DNA of 64,000 nt from an uncultured Lachnospiraceae bacterium (GCA_947626915.1 CANQUA010000005.1:1-64000), one strand, 5' to 3'; counted from the first letter of the stretch, positions 27,775 to 36,491 are shown. Translations and numbers: made by a program. Notes: generated from the sequence alone by a model not told the origin.

Positions 27775-29747
27775 AAGTAACGGTTGCAAAAACCGCAGGC
27801 TTCTGTTTTGGAGTGAAGCGGGCCATGGAACTGGTCAGCGAACAGCTGGAAAAGGGAGAAGCGCCGATCTATACGCTGGGGCCTATTATCCATAATGAAG
27901 AAGTCGTGCGGGAACTGGAACAGAAGGGCGTCCGGGCCATATCGGAGGAGGAGCTGCCGCAGCTTCGTGAGGGAACGGTGATTATCCGTTCTCACGGCGT
28001 GGGGCCGCAGGTCTACGAACAGCTGGAAAAGCAGGGAGTCCGTGTGGTGGACGCTACGTGTCCGTTTGTGAAAAAGATACATCGGATCGTCAGGCAGCAG
28101 AATGAAGCGGGCCGCCGGGTGGTCATCATCGGCGACAGCGCGCATCCGGAAGTAAAAGGCATCCGGGAATGGGGAAATGAAGATACCATTATAGTCAAGT
28201 CGGAGGCCGATTTAACCATTTTGCCGCAAAACCTGGACGAAAAGATAAGTATTGTGTCGCAGACGACATTTAATTACAAGAATTTTAAAGAATTAGTTGA
28301 AAAAATTTCAAAAAAGGGTTATGATATAATTGTTTTAAATACGATTTGTAGTGCAACAGAGGAACGGCAGAGGGAAGCTGAGCATATTGCTTCGCAGGTA
28401 GACGCCATGGTGGTCATTGGCGGGAAGAATAGTTCGAATACACGCAAGCTTTATGAAATTTGCCAAAGGAAATGTAAGAACACCCATTTCATTCAGACAC
28501 TTGACGACTTATCACCTGAAAGTGTATATTCTGTGCGCAGCGTAGGTATTACAGCCGGGGCGTCAACCCCAAACAATATCATTGAGGAGGTTCAAGCACG
28601 AATGTCGGAGCTGAGTTTTGAACAAATGTTGGAAGAATCGTTGAAGACAATACGTACAGGAGAGGTTGTCACTGGCAAGGTCATCGATGTAAAAGAAGAT
28701 GAGATCGTCCTGAATATTGGCTATAAATCCGATGGCATCATTCCGAGAAACGAATATACCAACGATTCCAATCTGAATCTGAAGACCGTTGTCCATGTGG
28801 ACGACGAAATGGAGGCCAAGGTAATGAAGGTCAATGATGGCGAAGGCCAGGTGGCGCTGTCTTATAAGAGACTGGCCGCTGACAGAGGAAATAAAAGGCT
28901 GGAGGAGGCTTTCAACAATCAGGAGATTTTGAAAGCGAAAGTAGCGCAGGTTCTGGACGGCGGTTTAAGCGTCGTCGTGGAGGAGACCCGGGTATTCATT
29001 CCGGCCAGCCTGGTTTCGGACATTTATGAGAGAGATCTGTCCAAGTTTGCCGGACAGGAGATCGAGTTTGTGATCACGGAGTTCAATCCCCGCAGAAGAA
29101 GGATCATCGGCGACCGCAAACAGATCATGGTGGCCCGCAAGAAAGAGATGCAGGAGGCCCTGTTTGAGCGCATCCATGTGGGAGACGTAGTGGAAGGCGT
29201 GATCAAGAATGTGACCGATTTCGGCGCGTTCATCGACCTGGGCGGCGCGGACGGCCTGCTTCACATTTCGGAGATGTCCTGGGGACGCGTAGAGAATCCG
29301 AAGAAGGTGTTCAAGGCGGGAGAGAAGATCACGACTTTGATCAAAGATATCAACGGCGACAAGATTGCGCTGAGCCTGAAATTCCCGGATCAGAATCCGT
29401 GGGCGAACGCGGCGGTGAAGTATGCGGTAGGCAATATCGTGACCGGGCGCGTGGCGCGTATGACGGACTTCGGCGCATTCGTGGAGCTGGAGCCCGGCGT
29501 GGACGCTCTGCTTCATGTATCCCAGATTTCCAGGGAGCATGTGGACAAGCCGGCGGATGTACTTACGATCGGTCAGGAGATCGAGGCCAAGATCGTCGAC
29601 TTCAACGAAGCGGACCACAAGATCAGTCTGAGCATCAAGGCCCTGCAGGTCCAGCAGGAGAAGAAAGCCCCGGCTGAGGACTCGGACGTGGCAGATGTAG
29701 ACGTAGAAGCCGTGGGTGCGCAGCTGGCGGCTGAGGACGAGCAGTAA
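27771..29747 (+). CDS. ispH-rpsA: Bifunctional HMBPP reductase / ribosomal protein S1 fusion
   Basis: N-terminal AGFCFGVKRAMELV... IspH; C-terminal S1 repeats (GEVVTGKVIDVKEDEIVLNIGYKSDG; GDVVEGVIKNVTDFGAFIDLGGADGLLHISEMSWG; GNIVTGRVARMTDFGAFVELEPGVDALLHVSQIS). Confidence 0.95.
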   Translation: MKVTVAKTAGFCFGVKRAMELVSEQLEKGEAPIYTLGPIIHNEEVVRELEQKGVRAISEEELPQLREGTVIIRSHGVGPQVYEQLEKQGVRVVDATCPFVKKIHRIVRQQNEAGRRVVIIGDSAHPEVKGIREWGNEDTIIVKSEADLTILPQNLDEKISIVSQTTFNYKNFKELVEKISKKGYDIIVLNTICSATEERQREAEHIASQVDAMVVIGGKNSSNTRKLYEICQRKCKNTHFIQTLDDLSPESVYSVRSVGITAGASTPNNIIEEVQARMSELSFEQMLEESLKTIRTGEVVTGKVIDVKEDEIVLNIGYKSDGIIPRNEYTNDSNLNLKTVVHVDDEMEAKVMKVNDGEGQVALSYKRLAADRGNKRLEEAFNNQEILKAKVAQVLDGGLSVVVEETRVFIPASLVSDIYERDLSKFAGQEIEFVITEFNPRRRRIIGDRKQIMVARKKEMQEALFERIHVGDVVEGVIKNVTDFGAFIDLGGADGLLHISEMSWGRVENPKKVFKAGEKITTLIKDINGDKIALSLKFPDQNPWANAAVKYAVGNIVTGRVARMTDFGAFVELEPGVDALLHVSQISREHVDKPADVLTIGQEIEAKIVDFNEADHKISLSIKALQVQQEKKAPAEDSDVADVDVEAVGAQLAAEDEQ

Positions 29748-30002
29748 GACATATTTCGGCAGGCGGCCGGAGCGGGTTTCTGTACCGGCGGCAGCGGCAG
29801 TCATACGAAGAATGAGCATACCGGATCGTTTGTCCGGTCGGACGAGGAGTCTGACGGGGCGGGCGGTCCGGTTTTTGATTGGGAATGTGGCGGGGAGTTT
29901 TTCGGGTGTCAGGACGGATGACGGTTGTTTTGTCTTTTTTGGACTGCAAGAGTATTGGAGAGCGGACGGGATATACGGGAGGAGCGTTTTTGAGCATGGG
30001 TT

Positions 30003-30230
30003 TTATAAGGGCTGGTCGCTGTCAGACGGAACATACTGGGCGATGGCCTCAATGCCGACGTTTAGGATGCGGCACAGGTCGTTGATGGTCGTTGTATTGA
30101 GCGGCTTATTTTTTCTGAGCTTGTCTATGGTAGAGCTGGAAATATGGTGCCTGGTGATCAGGGTATAAGTGGTTTCTTCAGACTTTTTTAAAGTATCCCA
30201 AAAAGGCGTATAGACGATCAAAAAATTCAC
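30003..30230 (-). CDS. Small HTH (Xre/Cro-type) regulator
   Basis: HISSSTIDKLRKNKPLNTTTINDLCRILNVGIEAIAQYVP is a typical small Cro/C1-type HTH. Confidence 0.72.
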   Translation of the reverse strand: MNFLIVYTPFWDTLKKSEETTYTLITRHHISSSTIDKLRKNKPLNTTTINDLCRILNVGIEAIAQYVPSDSDQPL

Positions 30231-30625
30231 CTCTTTCTGAAATGAGGAGTGTGAAAGTATTTGCAGTTACCAAGGTAAAAGTACAACTATTTTCACATTC
30301 AAATAAGTACAGAATAGCGAGTAATTCTTTTCTTGACTATAGTCGCTAAAAAGACTATTCAGAATGATTTGAACAGATTGGTAACGATACACCGGAAAAA
30401 CAGCATTTGGCGAGAAGGACAGAGAAAATTGAAAAGCGATCTTTGAAGTAAAATTTACACGCAAACGTGCAATTATGCTTGGTATCCCCTGAAGGCTTCT
30501 CCGTCATCTTCATTTTTTCGGAATATGATGGAAAACAATCCCGGAAAATTTGTATATCTGCCGGTTCAATAAGGCGTAATGGTCATAGAAATACAGCATC
30601 CGAGCCGATAAAATAATATTCATTC

Positions 30626-30654
30626 TTGACAAATTTCGACACAAGGTATACGAT
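30626..30654 (+). promoter_or_regulatory. Promoter upstream of the Rpn-like gene
   Basis: TTGACA, 17-nt spacer, TACGAT. Confidence 0.55.
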
Positions 30655-30754
30655 ATTATCATACTTATCCGCTTCGGTTCGCGGAGAAGCGCGTCTCGTT
30701 CTGTTTTCTGCGAAAGATAAACCTTACGGAAAATCCCTTTTACAAAAGATGAAT

Positions 30755-30820
30755 CTGGGTCAAAGCAATGAAACGGTTAGTCCTGACGAACGGTTGGGCA
30801 CCTGACCATCCTAGTTTTTT
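30755..30820 (+). terminator. Terminator-like hairpin in the Rpn-like gene leader (candidate attenuator)
   Basis: CTGGGTCA...TGACCATCCTAG followed by TTTTTT, immediately before the SD AGAAGGAGG. Confidence 0.45.
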
Positions 30821-30839
30821 GTAGAAGGAGGATATTTCA

Positions 30840-31742
30840 ATGAATGATGTGTACGACATCTATGACCGTATCAGTAAACGCTGCCTTACGGTCTCTGCAT
30901 CCGGCACGATCATGCTGATTAACGGGCTGTTCCACACGGATTATCCGCTGGACAGCGAGATCACTTACAACTGGACTGAACATGTCGACGACGAATTGAG
31001 GCGGACGTTGGCCGACACGATCATTACTATCGGGCGGGGAAGAAGCTACCATATCGAGTTTCAGATGTATCCGGATTCGAAAATCGTCATGAGGGTGTTC
31101 GAGTACGGGTACCGGCACGCGGACAGGACCCGGGGCGCAGGAGAACGGCTGTATTTTCCGAAACCGATGGTGGTGTATCTGTACGAAGGAGAAAAAGGGC
31201 CGGATACGCTGGAACTGATCATTGATTTTGGGGAGCAGGGAGAGTTTTTGTACCGCGTTCCTGTATTCCGTTATCTGGAAGCCGATTATGAAGAAATGAG
31301 AAAGAAGCAGCTGATCGTACTGATTCCATTTCAACTTTTGCGGCTGAGAAAGGAAATTGAGAAAAAACGCACCCCGGAGAATCTGGAGGCGTTGAAAGCG
31401 CTGGTAAAAAATGATATAATAGGAGCTATCGAACAAAATGTCGCTGCGGGGAATATTTCGGCGACGGAGGGACAGACACTCCGGGAACTGAGCCTGCGGC
31501 TGTACCATCATGTTTATCGGAGGTATGAAGAGATGGAGAGCGAGGGCGTGAACCAGGCGGTAGAGGATGCGCTGATCCTGGATATCGACATTGCGCTGGC
31601 GGAGGAGAGGAAGAAATGGAAGGCAGTGGTCGCGAAGAAAGAGGCAGAGATGGAGGAGAAAGATTTGAAGATAGCGGAGAAAGATTCCATCATAGAGAAG
31701 CTGCAGGCACGTCTTCAGGAACTGGAGACGGGGATGAAGTGA
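30840..31742 (+). CDS. Rpn/PD-(D/E)XK nuclease-like (PDDEXK transposase-type) protein with C-terminal coiled coil
   Basis: YHIEFQMYPDSKIVMRVFEYGYRHA resembles the E-x-Q/R core of PDDEXK_2/Rpn proteins; coiled-coil tail with heptad-like KEAEMEEKDLKIAEKDSIIEKLQARLQELE. Confidence 0.6.
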   Translation: MNDVYDIYDRISKRCLTVSASGTIMLINGLFHTDYPLDSEITYNWTEHVDDELRRTLADTIITIGRGRSYHIEFQMYPDSKIVMRVFEYGYRHADRTRGAGERLYFPKPMVVYLYEGEKGPDTLELIIDFGEQGEFLYRVPVFRYLEADYEEMRKKQLIVLIPFQLLRLRKEIEKKRTPENLEALKALVKNDIIGAIEQNVAAGNISATEGQTLRELSLRLYHHVYRRYEEMESEGVNQAVEDALILDIDIALAEERKKWKAVVAKKEAEMEEKDLKIAEKDSIIEKLQARLQELETGMK

Positions 31743-31953
31743 ATCCGGGTCTTAGGTCTTGAAGATTACTGAGTAAGAGGCCGAACGGACAGCAGCCACC
31801 GGGCTCCCTCTCATGGAAAGAGGAGAATAAGCCATTGCATGGGAGAACGAGCAGGTATTACAACTTCTGCGGCCGAGCAGTGATTTGCATTGAGATCTGA
31901 TGGACAGCGGAAGGTTGGAACTATCTGCTGGGAAAAGCGTATTTTGTTTTATG

Positions 31954-31989
31954 AGCTTCGCGGCGTATGAAAACCGCGGAGCTTTTTTA
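31954..31989 (+). terminator. Intrinsic terminator downstream of the Rpn-like gene
   Basis: AGCTTCGCGG-cgtatgaaaa-CCGCGGAGCTTTTTT. Confidence 0.75.
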
Positions 31990-32059
31990 TTGAGTAGAAG
32001 CTGCCGGAGCGCGGTGACCGGCGACGACGGGGTTTGCGGAAAAATTATTTTAATATATG

Positions 32060-32110
32060 TTGACAAATTATATTATTCGACATATAGTATTAATTGATAG
32101 TTAATATTAA
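32060..32110 (+). promoter_or_regulatory. Promoter plus operator-like palindrome of the first PadR locus
   Basis: TTGACA (32060-32065), 17-nt spacer, TATAGT (32083-32088); overlapping AT-rich inverted repeat TATTAA-ttgatag-TTAATA. Confidence 0.65.
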
Positions 32111-32136
32111 CGCTTGGACAGAAAAGGAGGGACTTC

Positions 32137-32457
32137 ATGCCATTCCAGACCGGAGCCGCGATGCTCGATGCGTGTGTGCTGGCCGTGCTTGACGAGCGGG
32201 ACATGTACGGTTACGAATTAACCGTATACATCAAAAGCGTGATCGACATTTCGGAGAACAGTTTATACCCGGTGCTTCGCCGGCTGCAGAGAGACGATTG
32301 CCTGACTGCCTACGATCAGCCTTACAATGGCCGCAACCGCCGGTACTACTCGATCACCGCCGCCGGACGCGAAAAACTGGCCGGGTATCGGAACGATTGG
32401 GAAGTTTATAAAAAAAATATGGACAAATTGATGAAAGGAGGAAGATCTTTTGAATAA
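32137..32457 (+). CDS. PadR family transcriptional regulator
   Basis: MYGYELTVYIKSVIDISENSLYPVLRRLQRDDCLTAYDQPYNGRNRRYYSITAAGREKLAGYRNDWEVY. Confidence 0.93.
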   Translation: MPFQTGAAMLDACVLAVLDERDMYGYELTVYIKSVIDISENSLYPVLRRLQRDDCLTAYDQPYNGRNRRYYSITAAGREKLAGYRNDWEVYKKNMDKLMKGGRSFE

Positions 32458-33631
32458 AGAAGAATTTTTCAAGCGTCTGGAGGCGGGCCTGACCGGGCTC
32501 AGCGACGCGGACAGGGCGGAGGTATTGCAGTATTATATGGAATATTTTGAGGACGCGGGACCGGAAAAGGAGGCCGCGGTGATCGAGGAGCTGGGGGAGC
32601 CGGAGCTGCTGGCGAAGCAGGCGGCCGAGATGAGCGCGGGGGCCGGAAGCGGCACGACGGGCGCGGCGCGGGAGATTGTTCCGGCGAATGGGGTCGGAGA
32701 GACGGCCAATGAAGAAACTGCGGGAGCGTTTCAGGAGGATAAGTCCGCAGGGAAGCTGCCGTCGGTTTTCCGAACTTCACCGGACGGATATTCTGAGGAT
32801 GGGGCGAAAGGATTCGATTACAATAATCCGGATATGCCGCCGTTCAAAGAAATCGAAGTCAAAGTCAGGAATTGCCCGATTACCGTAGAGGAATCGCCGG
32901 ACGGCAGGTATGGGATCTGTGTGCATCTGAACCTGAATCCCGGGGGAAGGGCCGAGGCAGTCGTAAAAAACGGCGTTCTTACCGTGAAACAGTACGGAAG
33001 CGGGTCTTCTTTCAGCTTCAGCAGAAGCGTGCTTCCTTTTATGGTGCATCACGGAGACGGGGGCCTTTTTAATTCGGCGCCGCAGAAGCAGCAATACGTG
33101 ATCCTGCGTCTCCCGAAAACGGAATATGACCGGATCCATTTGGATACTTCCAACGCCGCCATTACCGTTCGCTGCCGGATCCAGGTCCGGGATGAAGTGA
33201 TTCTTGACACTTCCAACAGCAGCATAAGGGCGGAGAAGATCGCTGCTGGGGGCAGTATCTCGGCGGACAGCAGCAACGGAGCCATCCATTTTCTCCGCGT
33301 GCGGGCCAAGGAGCTTTTGGCCGATACCAGCAATGGGGCCGTTACGATGGAAGACGCCGTCTGCGTAAAGGGCGTCGCGGATACCAGCAACGGTCAGATC
33401 AGCCTGAGAAACTGCCGGGTGGAAAAGTATCTGAAGGCGGATACCAGCAACGGCCGGATCGAAGCGGAACTGCCGGGCACGGAAGCGGATTATCATGTCT
33501 ATGCGGACACCAGCAACGCGTCGATTCATGTAAACGGTAACAAGAAAGGCCGTTCTTACAGCACGGACAGCGGGAAATGTGAGGTAATTCTGGATACGTC
33601 CAACGGCGGCATTTCTATTCGATATATCTGA
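32450..33631 (+). CDS. DUF1700-DUF4097 fusion protein (beta-solenoid-like repeats)
   Basis: N-terminal DUF1700-like FFKRLEAGLTGLSDADRAEVLQYYMEYFEDAG...IEELGEPELLAKQ; C-terminal repeated DTSNxxI motifs. Confidence 0.82.
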   Translation: MNKEEFFKRLEAGLTGLSDADRAEVLQYYMEYFEDAGPEKEAAVIEELGEPELLAKQAAEMSAGAGSGTTGAAREIVPANGVGETANEETAGAFQEDKSAGKLPSVFRTSPDGYSEDGAKGFDYNNPDMPPFKEIEVKVRNCPITVEESPDGRYGICVHLNLNPGGRAEAVVKNGVLTVKQYGSGSSFSFSRSVLPFMVHHGDGGLFNSAPQKQQYVILRLPKTEYDRIHLDTSNAAITVRCRIQVRDEVILDTSNSSIRAEKIAAGGSISADSSNGAIHFLRVRAKELLADTSNGAVTMEDAVCVKGVADTSNGQISLRNCRVEKYLKADTSNGRIEAELPGTEADYHVYADTSNASIHVNGNKKGRSYSTDSGKCEVILDTSNGGISIRYI

Positions 33632-33842
33632 CGGCCGGTTTTGCGCATGACCACTGCATGGCCCGGACGCCGGTAAACGACTGGAAAAGAAGCGGCGGAG
33701 CGGCCGGGGCCGCGTGTATAGCGCCGGAAATTCATAAGCGCTCTGAGCGCGATGCGAAATAAGAGGGAGTCTTGCTGTGCCGGCGAGGTTCCCTTTGGCA
33801 GTTTATGTGTGGCATACGGTAATAGGCGTTTCGATTTATGCG

Positions 33843-33882
33843 GTCCGAGGATCCGGCAGCGGGTTCCCGGACTTTGTTTTTT
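33843..33882 (+). terminator. Intrinsic terminator
   Basis: GTCCGAGGATCC...GGTTCCCGGAC then TTTGTTTTTT. Confidence 0.65.
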
Positions 33883-33910
33883 GGAAATGGAAATAATCTA
33901 TGAGAAAGTG

Positions 33911-33957
33911 TTGACATATAATACTATATAGCATATAATATTATATAATCCGTCAAA
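33911..33957 (+). promoter_or_regulatory. Consensus promoter of the second PadR locus, with AT-rich palindromic operator-like sequence
   Basis: TTGACA (33911-33916), 17-nt spacer, TATAAT (33934-33939), surrounded by TATATAATACTATATAGCATATAATATTATATAA. Confidence 0.75.
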
Positions 33958-33981
33958 AACAATGCGGTATAGCTGAATCAG

Positions 33982-34116
33982 AATCATGGCGCAGCCTAGC
34001 CGGGGTTAAATCATAATGAGGCCTAGCCAGAATAGAATCATGATGAGGTCTAGCCAAAGTTAAATCATGTTGCAGCATGACCGAAATTCGATCATGATAT
34101 GGCGCGGCCGGATTTT
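33982..34116 (+). repeat. 27-bp degenerate tandem repeat, 5 units, in the leader of the second PadR gene
   Basis: AATCATGGCGCAGCCTAGCCGGGGTTA / AATCATAATGAGGCCTAGCCAGAATAG / AATCATGATGAGGTCTAGCCAAAGTTA / AATCATGTTGCAGCATGACCGAAATTC / GATCATGATATGGCGCGGCCGGATTTT. Confidence 0.88.
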
Positions 34117-34189
34117 CGCGGACAGCTCCGGTCCCGAAGGCCGATTGGAAGTGAAACGCCCGGAAAAGGGCTGAGTAAGGAGTGAGGGT

Positions 34190-34510
34190 ATGGTTTTTAA
34201 TACGGGAACAGCGCTGCTGGACGCGATCGTGCTGGCGGCGGTGTCGAAGGAGGAAATGGGAACCTACGGATATAAGATCACCCAGGATGTGCGCAGAGTG
34301 ATAGATATCTCAGAGTCCACCCTCTATCCGGTGCTGCGGAGGCTTCTGAAGGAAGATTGCCTGGAAACCTATGATATGGCTTACGACGGGAGAAACCGGC
34401 GCTATTACCGGATTACGGAAAAAGGGAGACTGCAGCTGAATCTGTATAAAAGCGAATGGAGCATTTATTCCGGAAAGATTTCCAGGATATTTGAGGAGGC
34501 ATGTATATGA
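34190..34510 (+). CDS. PadR family transcriptional regulator
   Basis: GTYGYKITQDVRRVIDISESTLYPVLRRLLKEDCLETYDMAYDGRNRRYYRITEKGRLQLNLYKSEW; paralogous to the 32137 gene. Confidence 0.93.
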   Translation: MVFNTGTALLDAIVLAAVSKEEMGTYGYKITQDVRRVIDISESTLYPVLRRLLKEDCLETYDMAYDGRNRRYYRITEKGRLQLNLYKSEWSIYSGKISRIFEEACI

Positions 34511-35532
34511 ACGGCGATGCGTTTATGAGGAGGGTGGAATATCTGCTGTCGGATCTTCCGGAAGAGGATAAAAGGGACGCGCTGGATTATTATCGGGATT
34601 ATTTGACGGAGGCAGGAGACCGGGCGGAAGAAGCGCTGCGGGAATTTGGCAGTCCGGAGCGGATCGCGGCGATCATCCGGGCGGATTTGACGGGAAATCT
34701 GGAGAATGGCGGAGCGTTTACGGACGCCGGGTACCGGGACGACCGCTTTCGGGAACCCGGTTTTCAGGTGGCGAAAACGCCGGAGAAGAGTGCGGAGAAA
34801 CAGAATCGTACGGATGGAAGCGGTGGAGAGCGCGGGCAGGCCGGAGACGGTGCGAACGGCGGAAACAGACGGCGGGAAGAAACAGGCGATTCGAAGCAAG
34901 AGAACGTGCATGGCAGTGAAAGCGGCCGGCATGGTCAGCCAAACGGCCCGTGCCGGCAGGACGAATCAGCCTGGGGAAGCGATTGGCAAGACCAAAATCA
35001 GCCAAACGGCCCCCTGCAGTCAGACGGATCAATCCGGGGAAGCGATTGGCAAGGCCAGAACCAGCCGAACGGCCCCCTGCAATCGGACGAATCAGTCTGG
35101 GAAAGTAATTGGCAAGGCCAGAACCAGCCGAACGGTCCCGACCGTTCCGGAAAAGCCGGAACCATGGCCTGGATCCTGCTGATTGTGCTGGCTGTCGCGG
35201 CGGCGCCGGTCCTTTTGGGACTGGCCGTGGGTGCGGTCGGGATATTGGCGGGCCTGTTCGGTGTGCTGATCGGCGTAGCCGTGATGGTCGCGGTCCTGCC
35301 GCTGGCGCTGTTGGCCGCTGGCGCGGCCATGCTGATCGGCGGGATCGCTGCTGCTGCGGCGTCTCCTCTGAATGGGTTCCTCTGCGTGGGCATCGGATTG
35401 ATCCTGCTGGGCTTCGGGCTGTTTTTCCTGTTTCTGGCCCTGCTGTTCGGCGGAAAGTTCCTGCCGTGGCTGATCAGAACGCTGACGGACGGGCTCAGCC
35501 GTCTGGTACACAGAAGGGAGAGAATGGCATGA
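34501..35532 (+). CDS. DUF1700 family membrane protein with QPNG-repeat linker
   Basis: FMRRVEYLLSDLPEEDKRDALDYYRDYLTEAGDRAEEALREFGSPERIA; multiple C-terminal TM segments. Confidence 0.85.
   Translation: MYMNGDAFMRRVEYLLSDLPEEDKRDALDYYRDYLTEAGDRAEEALREFGSPERIAAIIRADLTGNLENGGAFTDAGYRDDRFREPGFQVAKTPEKSAEKQNRTDGSGGERGQAGDGANGGNRRREETGDSKQENVHGSESGRHGQPNGPCRQDESAWGSDWQDQNQPNGPLQSDGSIRGSDWQGQNQPNGPLQSDESVWESNWQGQNQPNGPDRSGKAGTMAWILLIVLAVAAAPVLLGLAVGAVGILAGLFGVLIGVAVMVAVLPLALLAAGAAMLIGGIAAAAASPLNGFLCVGIGLILLGFGLFFLFLALLFGGKFLPWLIRTLTDGLSRLVHRRERMA
34936..35140 (+). repeat. 63-bp in-frame tandem repeat (3 units plus a partial unit)
   Basis: CAGCC(A/G)AACGG units start at 34936, 34999, 35062 and 35125; encodes QPNGPxxxDxSxxxSxWQxQN. 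Confidence 0.92.
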
Positions 35533-36416
35533 GAAAATCGTTAAGGATGCTGTTGATTGCGTCGGGCGTCTGTATTCTGCTGGGATTTTGCATTACGGGG
35601 ATCTCCGCGGCAGCGGGCGCGGTGCTTCCCGGCGTCGTGAAAGAGGATTCGATCGTGTGGCGGCGTCTGACGGGACGGTTCGGGGAAAAAGCGGCCGCGC
35701 TGCCGGGAACCGCGTCGGATGTGCAGGCGGATTCCTGGTTTGATTTGCCGGACAGGCTGGAGATCGACGTGCAGGCGGCGCGGGTGGAGATCCTGGAAGC
35801 GGATGTCGAGAGGGTAGAAATTGTGTTTGCTTCGGAACATATTGAAATGAAATATAAAACGTCAGAAAATGAATTGAAGCTGACGTTTAAAAAGAGCTCT
35901 TCCATCCTGAACCTGCCGTCCGGAGAGTATGTCATGGTACGTATCCCCAGAGGCTGTCAATTCGAGAGAACGGAGCTGCAGGCAGAGGCCGGGAGCATTC
36001 ATGCGGATGGTTTATATGCGGAGAAGATGGATCTGTCGGCTGACGCCGCGGACGTATCGGTTGACCGCGCCGCCGCAGCGCAGATCAAACTGGAGGCAAA
36101 CGCGGGCAATGTCTCGATTCTGGATGGAGAGACGGAGGAAATCACTGTAAAATGCGAGGTGGGCAGTATTGAATATACGGGAGCGGTGGAAAAATCTATA
36201 AAGGCGGAGTGCGAGCTGGGCGGTATCGGGCTGACGCTGTACGGAAACAGAGAAGATTTTAATTACGATCTGGAAAATGAGCTGGGAGTCATAGAGATTG
36301 ACAGGATATCCAGGAAAACAGGAAAAGAGTCTTTTGAGTCGGCGAAGAAAAAGGCAGGGCTGCACTGCGAAATGGGGAATATTGTGGTGACGTTTACGGA
36401 GTCTCGGGAAAAGTAA
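35529..36416 (+). CDS. DUF4097 family membrane-anchored beta-strand protein
   Basis: N-terminal TM (LRMLLIASGVCILLGFCITGISAAAGAV) and repeated Adhesin_dom/DUF4097-like beta segments; overlaps the upstream stop codon. Confidence 0.82.
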   Translation: MRKSLRMLLIASGVCILLGFCITGISAAAGAVLPGVVKEDSIVWRRLTGRFGEKAAALPGTASDVQADSWFDLPDRLEIDVQAARVEILEADVERVEIVFASEHIEMKYKTSENELKLTFKKSSSILNLPSGEYVMVRIPRGCQFERTELQAEAGSIHADGLYAEKMDLSADAADVSVDRAAAAQIKLEANAGNVSILDGETEEITVKCEVGSIEYTGAVEKSIKAECELGGIGLTLYGNREDFNYDLENELGVIEIDRISRKTGKESFESAKKKAGLHCEMGNIVVTFTESREK

Positions 36417-36491
36417 CTGTAAAACGACGCGGAATGCGGGCGGAAAACCATGAATCGGCGGCGGTAAACGCCGCATCAGGAGGGATATTTT

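Noticed and set aside
29716-30168. 150-aa plus-strand ORF overlapping the small HTH gene
   Set aside because: Begins inside the 3' end of ispH-rpsA in another frame; the minus-strand HTH protein in the same place has a real domain signature.
33982-34116. 27-bp repeats as a CRISPR array
   Set aside because: Units are directly adjacent and degenerate, with no unique spacers and no cas genes nearby.
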